Shown piece after piece: positions 1 to 12,571 of a stretch of 64,000 nt of DNA. Numbering within the stretch: position 1 is the first letter of the stretch; each line of letters begins with the position of its first letter. The stretch is taken from positions 3,340,189 to 3,404,188 of the forward strand of contig CABFPE010000004.1 in the NCBI GenBank assembly GCA_900660155.1, written 5' to 3'. Both the position numbers and the translations under genes were made by a program. The DNA comes from Hofstenia miamia. Taxonomy: Eukaryota > Xenacoelomorpha > Acoela > Hofsteniidae. The notes under the pieces were generated by a model. It saw nothing but the letters and a program-made list of their open reading frames with translations, was not told the origin of the DNA and made no database searches.

Positions 1-33
1 TTCCACGAAGCGATTTCCTTGTTTGTTCTTGTA

Positions 34-680
34 CAGGGTGTTTCAAAAGCCTTGGGAACATTACAAATTCGTATATCTCATGAACTATTCCAGGTAGAAA
101 AATGAAACTGGTGCCATTTTAAAGCTTGTGTAAACAAGTTTTTGATCATTTTCAAGCAATTTCCAAGAAAGTTGTCTATGGACCGTTCTTCTTTGAAGAG
201 GCAACTATCACTGGTGAATCCTATCTCAACATGCTGGAAGACTGGTTAATGGCTCAGTTGGAAGAAGAAGAATCCGATGACTTCATTTTTCAACAAGAGT
301 AAGGCAGTTTCTTAATACAAGGCTGCTGGTAGATGGATTGGGAGATCTGGGCGAGGTGATGATGTTCTCATGCCCTCGCATCCTAGATCTCCAGATGTTA
401 CCCCGTGTGACTTTTTTCTTTGGGGCTTTGTCAAGCAACAAGTTTATGTGCCGCCCTTTCCAAGGCTCGAGTAACGGCAGTTACCATTGACGTCGAGATG
501 CTGGAACGCGTTTGGCAGGAAATGAGGCTTGCATTCCTCCAAAATAACCTGTCCAGACAAAGTTACCAGACTCCCATCCACACCGGAACTTGCACTGCCT
601 GGTCCATTCGACGAGATGTGGCTCTTAGTGTGCAATGGGTTGGTAGCAATTTACGCATTGATAGGATATTTTGAATTTCA
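34..680 (+). mobile_element. mariner-superfamily transposon remnant
   Basis: The left end looks like a mariner terminus: a TA followed at 34 by CAGGGTGTTTC. From about 171 the plus strand reads as the second half of a transposase in pieces. Residues like VYGPFFFEEATITGESYLNM, then DDFIFQQE, lie at 171-302. RWIGRSGRGDD, RSPDVTPCDFFLWGF and VYVPPFP lie at 331-474. TIDVEMLERVWQEM follows at about 480-530. These are hallmarks of an IS630/Tc1/mariner-type DDE/D transposase common in animal genomes. The N-terminal DNA-binding part and first catalytic aspartate are absent, the position of the second catalytic aspartate reads as glutamate followed by a stop, and the reading frame changes twice. It is an inactive, internally deleted copy. 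The right terminus was not found. Confidence 0.85.
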
Positions 681-3600
681 GTTCTTTTATTGACAGATTT
701 GTGCATCTTCTGTGGGTCCATTCTTGACATTTGGTACATTGTCTGGATTAGCTGTTTCCCCCAATTTCAGCTCGCAAACGTTGCATATCTATTCCATCAT
801 TTGCTTCTGAAACTAATTAATCTGTGTAATACCAATAACTCAGAATTTTCAGAAATATTGTCATAAAGAACTTGTAAAAATCTAATTACATATCTAGTTT
901 TCATGTAATTTTGCTTATGCTAGTTGTAGAATTTGAGGTAATAATATAGCTTTTTAGCATCATATATTAATATTGCAGTAATTAAGGTCTTTAAGTAGAG
1001 GACATATTCGTCCAATTAAGCATGTCTTGAACAATGTTACGTTTATTTGGCACATAAATTTTGAAATAACTTTCCTAATCTTACTGTATACATTTTACTA
1101 TGTAATTGGCCTCAGCCTTATTAGAATTTTCTTTTAGAGGGTTCTTGAAAGTAATATATTAAAGTCACACCCATGTGCATATATACATGTTTAGTTTAAC
1201 AGTCTATTTTTTGATATTGTTTCTAGGTTTTATTCTATATTGACATGCTTAAAACATCAACTTATATTGCATTTTTTCCAAAATGTTATTATGCAACAAG
1301 TTTCAATATTACTGTAAAAAGATTTTTCCAAAAATTATTCAGTAATAATTGTTACTAACACCATTTGTATTGCTTGTTTGTAGTAATTCCCAAACTTCAA
1401 AGAAATGGTAGTCTACACATGACCAACTCATGTTCGATTCATTTTTTGCAAAATTTGTTGGATCTGGATTGGGACTGATTATGTGAGCAAAATTTAAAGA
1501 TGAGTAACGTTGGGTTCTATGCATAAATACTTGGTCTCACACTGAAATTGGATGAATCACAGCAAATACGTAAATGATTAATTTTCGTATAATTATTATG
1601 TCAAAGAAGTGGCATTTTTGTAGATGATTTTAACCTTTGATGATATTGCAATAATACATTAAAATTTCAGTATTTTTAGAAAAACTATGAGTTTTGCGGG
1701 TTTGGTCTTTATTGGAATAATTCAAAACTGTATGTATTTAAACCAATCTTTGCTCTGAAACTCACAACAAATTTATAGATGGTAGGTTAATTTTCAGATC
1801 ATTATGTCAAAACTTGAATATTTACTAGGTGGTTCAAAATGAGTAGGGTCTTGTTATTTTTCTTTGACCAGCTTCTACCTTGATTTAGATATGCCTTATA
1901 AAATTTTGAATTATGTCAGCAAGTGGACCTTCAGATTCAAAATTTCATTAACGTATTACCTAAAATGTGGAATACATATAAATGATAGCTAAACTAGTAA
2001 CAAGATCAAATCCAGGGCTTCTGTTGATATCAATGTCAATTTTTTTCAAAAACGTTTTTTCCAAGAAATATTGAAAAAAAAATTAGTTTACAGTTAGGTT
2101 TAGCGTTTACACCGCGAAATTTTCTGCGAACTACGATTAGTTCGAACAAAGCAAACGTTACACGTTGAAGATCTGAGTACCGCAAGCAATTTTCACAATA
2201 ACTGCCAAATTGTTAATTGAATTTGGTAGCTGAATCAATCAATTGTCAATTACTAGGTCAATTCTCAGTATATAATCAATTAATTGAACAGCTCTATTAA
2301 CTGAGCGAAAATAGTAGACAAAACAACATTTTTTTAATTTTGGCCGGTAAGTGGCTTTTAAAATTACCACAATTGAGACTAGTATAACGAGAAAAATTTA
2401 AGTGATTTGGATGGGTTCCAATCCAATGGGACTAGAGGGGACTGAAATCAGCAAAATTCTGGTCCTGTAAAACCCCAACCACTAGCTCTGAGAGTTATGG
2501 GAAGATGTGGAAATGTTTTTAAAATTGTATTAGAAATGGAATAGAAATCTAAGACAATCGCATTTCCATATGCATATGAAAGTTGGGCATGTTAGAAACT
2601 TAAATACTGAAACTGATAAACGTAAATTAAGTTTTGGAAGAGTGTGTGATACTAATATAAAGTTGCAACAACACATTGTTTATAAATTACATAGAATTCA
2701 TTGCACTTGTGTTCATTAGAGTGAACTGTTGCGTAACAGTTCGTGTTTGAATTTAGGCCCATTTTCCCAATACCTCGGCCCAAGCACGACCCCTACCCGG
2801 TCAGGTCAATGTTGATCTCTGGTAATAACTTACATCAGTTGTAACAATGTTAGATGGAGACGCCACTGTCACAAGTATTACATTTGCGGTTGCGGTACAC
2901 GAAATTAAACTTGAAATACCCATAGAAAATTATTTAGTCATTTTCGTATTCTATTATCAACTATTGAAAGAAGAGTAACATGTTGGATTTTTCATGAAGA
3001 TTAAGGTTACTGAAGCCTTTTGATTAAGACCTATCTACATTCTAACCCCATTTGCTTAAATCATTTAGAAAATAACATTTTCCAAGTTCAACCGAGCATA
3101 AAAGGACATTACGCTATTTTATGCGTATTAATCGAGTACTCCACGGCACAAGGTAATCGAAAACAAGCCGATCATCTTTTATGAAGTTGTTGTTGTTATG
3201 GACTGAAAGCAGAAGTTACTTATATATTTGCTCTCGTGGTTTTTATATTAATTTGCTCAGGGTTGCATATAGAAATGAAATTTGTTTCCATTTTAACATC
3301 TATTTTATCTATTTTAAAAAGATTCCATATCCTTCCTTAGGTTTCCACATGTTTGCATAATTCCTAAGGCTAGAGGTTTGCTATATCGACTATGTGATCG
3401 AAAATTATAACTCATTTTGTATGCTATGATTGATTGAAAGCTGCTAAGGCACATTTAGTACAATTCTAGTATGGTATTAGTGGTTTAGCTAAGATTGATA
3501 GATATCATAGGAAAACTATTTTAATTATTGTTGTTGTACTACTAGTGGCCTGCGCTTATAACAACCAGTTTTTGATCCCCAATTTTTACGCATGTATTAA

Positions 3601-4498
3601 CATTGTTTATTACAAATGTTTTTGTGGCGACGTGTAAACCAAGAGGACTCCTTGTTTTGTTAAAAACTAGCTAAAGAATCTATGAAATTGCGATTTTTAT
3701 GTGAATATTGTTACAAAAAATATTTTTCATAAGATAGAAACCATTTTTCAAAAATTGTTAGCTCAGAAATGAATCGAAGCTGTTTTATAAATATTTACGT
3801 GAGAGATTTCGGTAAGAACCTCATTAATCATTGTACTTTTTACAAGATGTCATTAGATTTTGACAACTTGTAAATAAATATAACTTAGTAAAAAAATTAT
3901 GTTATTTAAATAAATTTGGGTGTGTTTAGCATTTTCTATGATTAAGGTATTGAAGTCTGCATTTTTGAATTTTTACTTCCATAAATTTGCATTAAATTTC
4001 TATTTCATAAAATTATTTCCATTTACATATGTAAAAATGTAATGCAATGGACATTTGCATTTCCATATGCAACCGTGAAATTACTTAATACCAAGAGCAT
4101 TTTTTCAGTTACTTCAGATTCATTATATCTTCGTCAAGTAAATTACCATGAACAACTGACATGCTACTATAGAAAATAATTAAAGAGAATGATTAATAGA
4201 AGTTAATATTTTGTACAACCAGTTTTCTGCATAGTTTGTTGCGTTGTACTTTTTAATTGTACTACATTGCATAATTCGATATAGACAAACATAAAAATGA
4301 TTATTGAGAGAGTTCATGTGAGAAAGTTGATCAGTGTAATCTAAATCCATCTGAATCTCAACTAAACACTAGTTCAGAAAGTTTAGGATTTCTAATTTTA
4401 TCGGTGGTAATTATTTGGTAACGTTTATTTAGAAGTATTTTTCCCTTTCCCGTTCTTTAGGGCTAAGTTCAGGCGAAGAGAAATTTTTAAAGTAGTTT
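681..4498. other. AT-rich intergenic stretch, nothing recognised
   Basis: No open frame with protein-like character, no RNA gene and no clear repeat end was seen on either strand. Short open stretches here are at the length expected by chance in AT-rich DNA. Confidence 0.5.
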
Positions 4499-5130
4499 TT
4501 AAGTTTTGTATATTAAGCGCATAACACAACGGCATCCCCATTCAGAGCCCAAATGGACAATGATAGTTCGTAATTGACCATCTCTAGATTTACTAGTTCT
4601 AAATGTTCTGAATAGCAAGTGATCCGCAATCCAGATAATTAAGTAGTTCATTAACAAACTTACGGTCATTGTGTAGCTGCTCGGCAGATGTCCCGTCTCG
4701 CAATTCTGGAGCACCAATGATTTTGATTCGCTGTTTGTACAGGACATCATCGCCAGGTGCTTCACGACTCTGATTTCGAAAAGCTGTAATTTATTTTATT
4801 GTTTTATTTTGAAAAATTCGATGCATGATTTTTCAATTTCATCATTTTCCTTTCATCATCTGCTTCAAGGAAATTAGCAAATTGCGGTGACCTCGCAGAA
4901 CATATATCCGATTTCTTGTCCGCTTTAACGCACTTATTGCAAAGGGTAATGAAGTGATCCGAGTAGCGCTTAAGAAATTTGATATGGGTAAGTTCAAATT
5001 CAAGGCAAGGAGGTTTCATATGAAACTTTTTATAACATGCATAACATGTGTACATATTATCATCTTCGATAATCTCGTTGCACATAAAGAATTTTGATTT
5101 GTAATCGAGATACCAGTTTCACACATTAGT
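4460..5130 (-). pseudogene. LINE ORF1 remnant (PHD-like finger plus RRM-like region)
   Basis: On the minus strand, 5085-4804 is open for 93 codons and starts with MCNEIIEDDNMYTCYACYKK. The cysteine/histidine spacing (C, then C-x2-C-x4-H, then C, then C-x2-C at ITLCNKC) is that of a PHD-like finger. Downstream at about 4770-4499 the coding character continues in two other frames: APGDDVLYKQRIKIIGAPEL, LHNDRKFVNELLNYLDCGSL, then DGQLRTIIVHLGSEW. That order, PHD finger followed by an RRM-like segment with an LDCGSL-type motif, is familiar from the first protein (nucleic-acid chaperone type) of CR1-like non-LTR retrotransposons. Stops and frame changes make it non-functional. No endonuclease or reverse transcriptase follows on the 3' side, so this is an isolated ORF1 piece. 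Confidence 0.65.
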
Positions 5131-5354
5131 ACTTGATATAGTGGGGGACAACATATTATACTTTCATTCACTAACATGATCATATTTTTCATATTTTGGT
5201 GCAAAATTTAATGTTTTTAATGACCAAATAAAAGTTTTTGATAATAAATACCGCTTTTGGTATAAATATTAATAAATAAGAATGAAAGATGATGTGATAT
5301 TGCAATGCACAAAATGCATGCAATAGTTGAACGTGATAATCTTAAATTTCTGAG

Positions 5355-5515
5355 GTGGCACTTAATTATCTATTGCCAGAAGCCATTTTTTGTATCTTTT
5401 TTAAGAGAAATTTATCAAATTTTAAATCTTTATCAATATCAACACCTAAATATGTAACATGATCACTTTGTTTTATTGGAACACTGTTCACAATTATTTC
5501 GATCTTGTTTGTTTT
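5355..5515 (-). pseudogene. LINE ORF2 C-terminal fragment
   Basis: Minus-strand translation gives IVNSVPIKQSDHVTYLGVDI followed by DKDLKFDKFLLKKIQKM. This matches in style the post-reverse-transcriptase YLGV region also seen in this window at about 32.8-32.9 kb (VSIKQSEFINYLGVEIVNDL) and 47.4 kb (KYLGVMLDGGFKFNEFI). The region lies after the catalytic reverse transcriptase motifs in CR1/jockey-like elements. Only about 50 codons remain. In minus orientation it lies upstream of the ORF1 piece at 5.1-4.5 kb, the wrong order for one element, so two insertions or a rearrangement are implied. Confidence 0.65.
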
Positions 5516-5530
5516 CTTTTACAGAATTAG

Positions 5531-6981
5531 AGGAAAATATAATCAATCAATCAATATCTGGGATCTAAACATTTGTAGTTAAAACATGGAAACCCCAAGA
5601 TCCTGAGTTACCGAGATTTTTAAAGTTTATTTGCGATTGAAACTGGATTTTATGGTTTTAAATCTACAGACTTTTCGGGATTTAGAAGGTCAAAAAATAA
5701 CCAAAGTTGGTGAATCAATGCATTACTTGGCATGTTCTTTAGTATCAATTTGCTATGCAATGCAACTTGTAAAATATAGCTGTAGTATTTCTCAAAGCTG
5801 AGGCAGTAAAATAATTTCAGAATCTATATCTATTTTTAGCCAAATATATGAAATTTGAAAGTCTTAAGAAATTGTGAAAACTACTTAATTTTTTAATAAA
5901 TATACATGTATGTATAAGAGGTAAATCATTTTCCAAGCTTATTAGCCTGCTGTTCAATAAATGCTCAAGTGCTTTTTGGATCTAAGTATATCTCCAGTAT
6001 AACAAGTGTAGTTTACATTCAGATAATTGCAAAAATATATATTTTTCAACTAAGACGTTTTAATTTCCTAACTCTAACTTTAAGAACAGTTTTCTTATTT
6101 TTAGAATTTAGAAATAAGCAATTATGGAAATTAAATACGATGCTGATAACCTACACTTCCTAAGGGATACAAAAGAACAAGAGCAAGGATCAATTTGATG
6201 TTGATTTACTTACATTGGTTTTCCAATCGTTTGAAATACCAGTGAACATTTATCACTCCACATTTATTCTACTTCATGTTTCATTGTATTAGTTTTAATC
6301 TCCGAAATAGAGTTGTTATATTAATGATGATTTGGTAGTAAGACATACATTTCAATTTCAAGTCTTGTTACTAAACATACATTATACTGCAACGATAAGC
6401 GCAAAAGCTGCTAAATTAAAATAAAAGACTACTAGCCATAAATACTTTTGTTAACATCTAAGTTTCCCAATTAATTGTAATTTAAGGATGTGATGTAATA
6501 TGCAATACAAACATTCGTTTATAACAAGTCTATGAAGAGCCGAACATTCACGGACAAAACATTAATTTATCGGCCAATTTTTACAACGACAATTACGAGA
6601 TTATTTTGCATTGAAAGTTCCTAGAGCCATTATAAATTGCTAAAATTCGCTATATATATCAAGCACGCATCTAGGCTAACCTTTATATTGTAGCGGCGGT
6701 CCCTTCATTCAAATTTCAAACATTACATGTTGGGCGCAAATTCCTTAAAACTGTAGTGCCGCCATTTTTAGTTAATTTAAATTTGTAAATTTTCCAGCCA
6801 TGTGGCTTCTGCCACCGCTGGTACCTGTTTATATTATTACTTATTTACAATTGTTAATTCTGTAGGGATTTATTGTACGGCATTCGCAATAAAACTTGTA
6901 GTTTCATAAAGAACGGTTGCCTATAAATTTTGCTCGTAAATTCACCGAAGGCTATGTTTAGCTAAATTTGTTTCGTTTTGG
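5531..6981. other. AT-rich intergenic stretch, nothing recognised
   Basis: No supportable gene. Short open stretches (for example 64 codons from 5969) are hydrophobic, AT-driven and lack any family motif. Confidence 0.45.
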
Positions 6982-7051
6982 GGAAGAACCGGGGATTAGG
7001 TCTGAGGGCGCATAAGTGCATCGTCCTTGCGATCTAGTGTTCGGTTCTTCC
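6982..7051. other. possible structured RNA or small inverted repeat
   Basis: A perfect 10-bp stem pairs GGAAGAACCG (6982-6991) with CGGTTCTTCC (7042-7051) around 50 nt. Inside, GGGCG and CGTCC can form a second short stem (one G-T pair). The segment is clearly richer in G+C than its surroundings. The overall size is tRNA-like, but no tRNA A/B-box pattern was found, so it is not called a tRNA. It could be a snoRNA-like or SINE-derived structure, or chance. Confidence 0.25.
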
Positions 7052-7690
7052 GCAAAGTTGATGATTCTAATTGACATTGCTTATTATATTATTTACATAA
7101 TTATTTCGGTGGCAGTGAAGTTTCACTTCGGCATTAGCCATAAGCTCTAATGACAAACTCTAATCGTACGCTAATGTTTAATTTCTGTCTCACTGCTCGG
7201 TGTAGAAAATTATCCTCCAGCTGTTTGTTACTCTAAATTACTCATGTACGCTGATTAGTGGTGTTCGTAGACTTACTCTCAGCCGATGCTTATCGATGCT
7301 TATTCACTGTAGTTTTTTGTGCCTCGTACTATAGATGTTATCTGTGCTCTATTTCTATAACACTAACACAGTAGATGCTACAATATATATAATATCTCTT
7401 AGATCACATGTGTTCAAGAATATATATATGTTTTTCAATATTTAGACGAGCTCCTCTAACTGCATTGGTCCAATATTTTAAATAGGTGAACAAATTCCAA
7501 GTTGTATTTCAATTGCAAGCTTGGTAGCCATGTTGATTTAGGTATACATTTATATTTGGTACATGTAATGTTAAAAGAGCCTCAAAAGGAGAATGATCTC
7601 TTTGATCATAATAACTGAAAAAATATCAGCACACATGAAAAAATAATCCAAATTGTATATTTTGGCTAGCAACGGGAAGACGCGTTCTGC
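7052..7690. other. AT-rich intergenic stretch
   Basis: Nothing gene-like. A 10-bp exact tandem duplication (CGATGCTTAT twice, 7284-7303) is the only local structure noted. Confidence 0.4.
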
Positions 7691-7729
7691 AAACACTGAT
7701 TTTTACAGAATGCTATTTTGCAGGAAAAA

Positions 7730-8690
7730 ATGTATGAATTTATAAAGAAACCACTTACAAATTTTTCGCAAGGCGACTGGAATACAAATAAAGCTGCGAA
7801 GACGTCCCCATTTTTGGTAGAAATTTGCAATGCTGTACTATGGAAGAATCAAAGGCCATTGTTATTTCAATTACTGTGACAACTTAGTTCGAAAAATTGC
7901 AAAAAACATTACAAGTATATTAAATTCACTGTGCATATTTCTATCAAAGGAAACGAAAAATGAATAGTGGATGAAGCGTATTCTTAAGAAAAGGATCATA
8001 GCATTACATCAGGCAATGTAAAATCAAAGAAATCGTTTCAAAATTAACCTCTAGAGAATTTATTGATTGCATTCTTAAATTGAAAGAAGGAAGCATGCAA
8101 TTGTGAAAAGTCTGTATTAATCCTGATGAATCTACCAAGATTAACAACATTTGCGAACTTTTCATGATTGCTAGGTTTCTGAATACATCCTGAAAGGTTT
8201 TCGTACTTAACAGAAGTTAAAGCAACGGATGCGAGACCATTACAAAACAACTTATGAAATGTCAGAGATCAATTAATTTAAAATATGAGGCATGTTCTTT
8301 TGATTGGGCAATATACCTTGTGTTGGAGCAAAGCTTTTGGAAATTGAAGTTTCTAAATTTCATATCTTCACTGTCCAACGCATGCACTTTCTAGCTGTAA
8401 CCAGAACATCAAATGGATATTTACAAATTATTTCAAAAAACCTTACGATAGCAAAGAATATTCAATGATGTTCAGCAGATCTCTAAGAGCCAATCCTAAA
8501 GATCCCACAAATGGTAGAAGTACAATGGTCACGCAATTCCATTTCTGTACGTGATGTATTATCTTGCTATAAATCAGCCATGATGACATGTGAACACATA
8601 TATACGGATGGAGCCGATTTAGCTTTAGGCTCTTTAAGGTTGTATTTTAGTGAATTTCAAAATTTCGAATTTTAGTAATTTGTGATTTTT
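7730..8690 (+). pseudogene. weak coding-like remnants, possibly an old transposase
   Basis: Short plus-strand stretches read like protein in changing frames: KKPLTNFSQGDWNTNKAAKT near 7750, FIDCILKLKEGSMQ and CINPDESTKINNICELFMIA near 8060-8170, and SVRDVLSCYKSAMMTCEHIY near 8540-8600. The last has the flavour of the region after the RW motif in hAT-like transposases, but no catalytic residue or zinc finger can be pointed to. Several stops interrupt the tract. Chance cannot be excluded; the family assignment is a guess. Confidence 0.25.
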
Positions 8691-8699
8691 AGATTAGCA

Positions 8700-10222
8700 T
8701 TAATAGCTACTGCTAATTTGACAAGGATTCTACAATTCGCACTCTAATTATATCAAAGGACCCTAGACTCATTTACACCACGAATGCGCATGAATAAAGA
8801 GTGATTGTTTTAAGGATTGCTATTAGTTGAAAATTGTCTTGAAAAAGCCTTTTAACATCCAGAAATAAAGTGAAAATCTTATTGAAGCAATAAATTTATA
8901 AATGTGAGCGACAGATACGATAATTCCACAATTATTTCAGTTTGAATGATATTAAATGAATGTCACATAACAAAATATTGAAATTATGATGATGCTTTGG
9001 GGATGTGTATTCAGAAGTAAAATGATGTCATTTAACTTTCTTTACGGAATTTAAGGAGCTCATTTAATGAACAGTAGAATGCATTCCAATTGCTACTACT
9101 TCGGTTTAAATGAAGGCGTTTAGTAGCGGGTATCTTTAAAAGTTCAATTGAGAGATACTATATCAAAGACAATAAATGTGTATGCCTAGAACACAAATGT
9201 GTCTTCGACTTTTGTAAAGATATTGTCTTTATGCAATTTTTTGGAATTCTTTTAATCTATTAAATACTTATTTACTCAATAATTATATCAAGTCATTAAC
9301 TGTTTCAGAGATACATTCAAACTTTTGTACCCTCAGGATTTGCGAAAATTACCTTCCCCCACACACAAAAATTATTTTCCGCATTTAACACTGACTAGGT
9401 AACAATCAGAAATGTGTTTATCATACTTTGAGTTTTGGGGATTGCTTATGCAAATTGAAAGCATTTTGCATTTCACAGAGAATAACGCATATTTGACGAT
9501 GAAATATTTAGTAAATTATTACATGACCTGCAATTTTTTAGACTAATATATTCAGTTCACTCTAGGAATTCTTGATGCCTGGCATTTACAGTGCAGAATG
9601 CGAAAACGAAACCAATTCACCATGAACCAAGGGGAGACTAGTCACAAACCGACCCAGTTTAAAGGAGGACATGCAAAAGAAATGAAATATTGAAATATTT
9701 ATAGTATTAATAGTTTCTAATTTACTGAGTTACACAATTTGTTTCCTGAAAATGTCAGCTGATTCGCATCATAGTTAGGGTTAGTTGGAATCAATTTCTA
9801 AAAAATCCCAAATTAAAAATAGTAATACACCAGATATACATTAGAAAGTTTAAAATAATTTGTGAATTGAAATATAAAAATTCAATTTTAGCTAATCAAA
9901 ACTATATATATAGTTACAAGCAACACTTTATTTATGAACTCAAAAACTATTAAAAATAAATACATGCAAATTAAATTTATTGTTAAATTTATTGCTAAAT
10001 ATGTAATATAGGTTTTTGTAGGTTATAATTGTAGAAACTTCATTTCAGTTGGGTTTTCACCAACTTTTTCAATAGAGTAATAACTTATAATTCTTGATCG
10101 TAAGCACATTAATTTCACATCTAACTAGTGATTAGCGTTCCATCACTTTGCCAATTATTTTTTTGTTGTCTAACGGCCAAATGTGAGCATAATTTTTAAT
10201 TGCTACACAGCGTCTAACCGCC
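8700..10222. other. AT-rich intergenic stretch
   Basis: Nothing gene-like. It contains one exact 12-bp tandem duplication (TTAAATTTATTG twice, 9971-9994). Confidence 0.4.
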
Positions 10223-11103
10223 GTCTTAGCGGGTTGCACACAATATAATCATTATCTTTCTTGAAATTTTCCAGCTGAATCAATTTTCCCCACAGAAAAC
10301 CCCACGCACATCAGGGAAATGCTGCAGTTGCATTCCCATATAGTCTCCCACGAAATCTAGTTCAGGCGCACACATCAGGAAGGGGTTGAGGTTAAAGCGA
10401 TGTAATTGCTCGCAGATGTATGCGCCTCGTAGGAAATTGTCTTCAATAACAAGAATTATAAAACTTTCGATTATAGATGTTGGAAAATTAAATAATTTAT
10501 TGCGCAGCAAATCTCATCATTATGGATGCTGCAGACAATTTCCCAAGACTGCGCACACGTCTGGAGGAAATTTTATCGATTTCCGCGGGATATTTACCTG
10601 ATTTGCACGACTGGTCTTACAATATTTATTTTTCTTTCATTGACAAATGGTCACGTGTCAACNGTCTTAGCGGGTTGCACACAATATAATCATTATCTTT
10701 CTTGAAATTTTCCAGCTGAATCAATTTTCCCCACAGAAAACCCCACGCACATCAGGGAAATGCTGCAGTTGCATTCCCATATAGTCTCCCACGAAATCTA
10801 GTTCAGGCGCACACATCAGGAAGGGGTTGAGGTTAAAGCGATGTAATTGCTCGCAGATGTATGCGCCTCGTAGGAAATTGTCTTCAATAACAAGAATTAT
10901 AAAACTTTCGATTATAGATGTTGGAAAATTAAATAATTTATTGCGCAGCAAATCTCATCATTATGGATGCTGCAGACAATTTCCCAAGACTGCGCACACG
11001 TCTGGAGGAAATTTTATCGATTTCCGCGGGATATTTACCTGATTTGCACGACTGGTCTTACAATATTTATTTTTCTTTCATTGACAAATGGTCACGTGTC
11101 AAC
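10223..11103. repeat. 440-bp exact tandem duplication separated by one N
   Basis: Bases 10223-10662 and 10664-11103 appear identical over 440 bp, with a single N at 10663 as the only spacer. Perfect identity plus one N is typical of two contig ends that overlap but were not merged, so this is probably an assembly seam rather than a real duplication. Each copy contains overlapping open stretches on both strands (76 codons on minus at 10510-10280, 71 on plus at 10386-10601). Neither has a recognised domain. The minus one reads ELDFVGDYMGMQLQHFPDVR near its end and could be an exon remnant. Confidence 0.9.
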
Positions 11104-11327
11104 ATAAGTCATTGCAATTGAATGGCTTTTTATCAAACACTCTAATTTCTTTCTATTTATAAATCTATACGACAATTACAAAGTTGTATTGACACAATCA
11201 TAGACGTTTAAATTACTTGCTAGTTATTTGTCGGCGCAGCTAATTCATTTGTGTATAACTATAGTCTTTCTACTTTTTAGGCTCTGAGCCAAGTTCGATT
11301 AAGTATTAATGGAGTAATCGCAATGGA

Positions 11328-12059
11328 GTCGAAACCAGGGGTGCCGATTATGGTATGGCCTTATATGGCAAGGCAAAATTTGTTAGCCATTCATAATGGC
11401 CATATTTTAAATTTTGGCTATACATTATGGCCATAATGTCCATTATGTAAAATATGGTGAATGATTAAAATTAAATTAAAAGATAACCATCTATATGTGA
11501 TATGAAATTGTACAGATATCACAAGCAATTAACTAGGTTTCAGAATGGTTTTGAAACATAATCCATAGAAACAAAGTTTCAAATTAACAAATGATATTTT
11601 ATTTGTTTTCCAGTACAACACGTTTTAATAAGGCCAAAAATTAAGAATGGAAAACATTTGTTTCGTTAGTATTTGCTTACAATCTACTATGTATTACAAA
11701 TGGGAGACAATCTCATCTTTGCTTGCAACCATTGAAGCTGTTGACTAAAGTTTTGCAACACTTTTAGAAGTTGTTATCATATCAAACTGGTTTTTTTTGT
11801 TCAAAACAAATTCTACAATGAATATTTACTCATTTCATTGTTATAAATATAAAATAACATTAAAGTTAACCATGTTCATGAAACTTAATATAAATTCGGC
11901 ATATGTCAAAATAAATTTACGGATTTCCATTATGGCCATATTTATAAGCTTGTCATCCATAATGGCCATACAATTTTTTCATGCCATACCATTATGGTAT
12001 CCATAATATGCTACATAATGGTATGGTACCATACCGTAATGGGCACCACTGGTCGAGAC
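11328..12059. mobile_element. hAT-type non-autonomous element with 8-bp target duplication
   Basis: The element runs 11336-12051 (716 bp). It begins CAGGGGTGCC and ends GGGCACCACTG, imperfect inverted ends of the C-A-G type used by hAT transposons. It is flanked by GTCGAAAC (11328-11335) and GTCGAGAC (12052-12059), an 8-bp target duplication with one mismatch, the size expected for hAT. Subterminal DNA is full of ATGGCCAT/GGTATGG/CCATAATGG motifs in both orientations, probably transposase binding sites. No transposase is encoded; the 69-codon open stretch at 11797 is AT-driven. Confidence 0.85.
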
Positions 12060-12571
12060 TGGAAGGGCGTTCAAGTGTAAAATAGACTAATTCAGGGTAA
12101 AACTTCTACAATATCATGCAAATTGCACGCTTGCATGTACAATGTATTTAAATGACAATTAGTAACTAATAATTCGGCTTCTTAGATCCACAATGTTGTG
12201 GTGGAAATTTAAAGCTACATAATATTTATTCAATTAAAGGTAAATATAAATTGGGCCCAAATTTTTTTGGTACATGACGCCACTGAGAAAAAATGTACAT
12301 ATACTGAAATTATTTCTAAAATTTTTATTTAGATTTTTTACTTTGTATTAACTTTATTAATCAGATGTGAAAGTGTTAGTATAATACCCAAATTATTGAA
12401 ACTTTCCGATTTTGGCTTTCAGAGTTCTATTATGAAGTTATTATATTTTAGTTAGCTTTCAATTTTGGTTGAAATATTTATGTATCTTATTTGTCATATG
12501 ATAGCTATTGGCTTCATATAATTTATATATAATTAAGTCGACATATTTAGGTAAACCATATTCTTCCGCAG
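12060..12571. other. AT-rich stretch, possible intron upstream of candidate exon
   Basis: Nothing is recognised except the polypyrimidine-like TTCTTCCGCAG just before 12572, which would serve as a splice acceptor. Confidence 0.35.
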
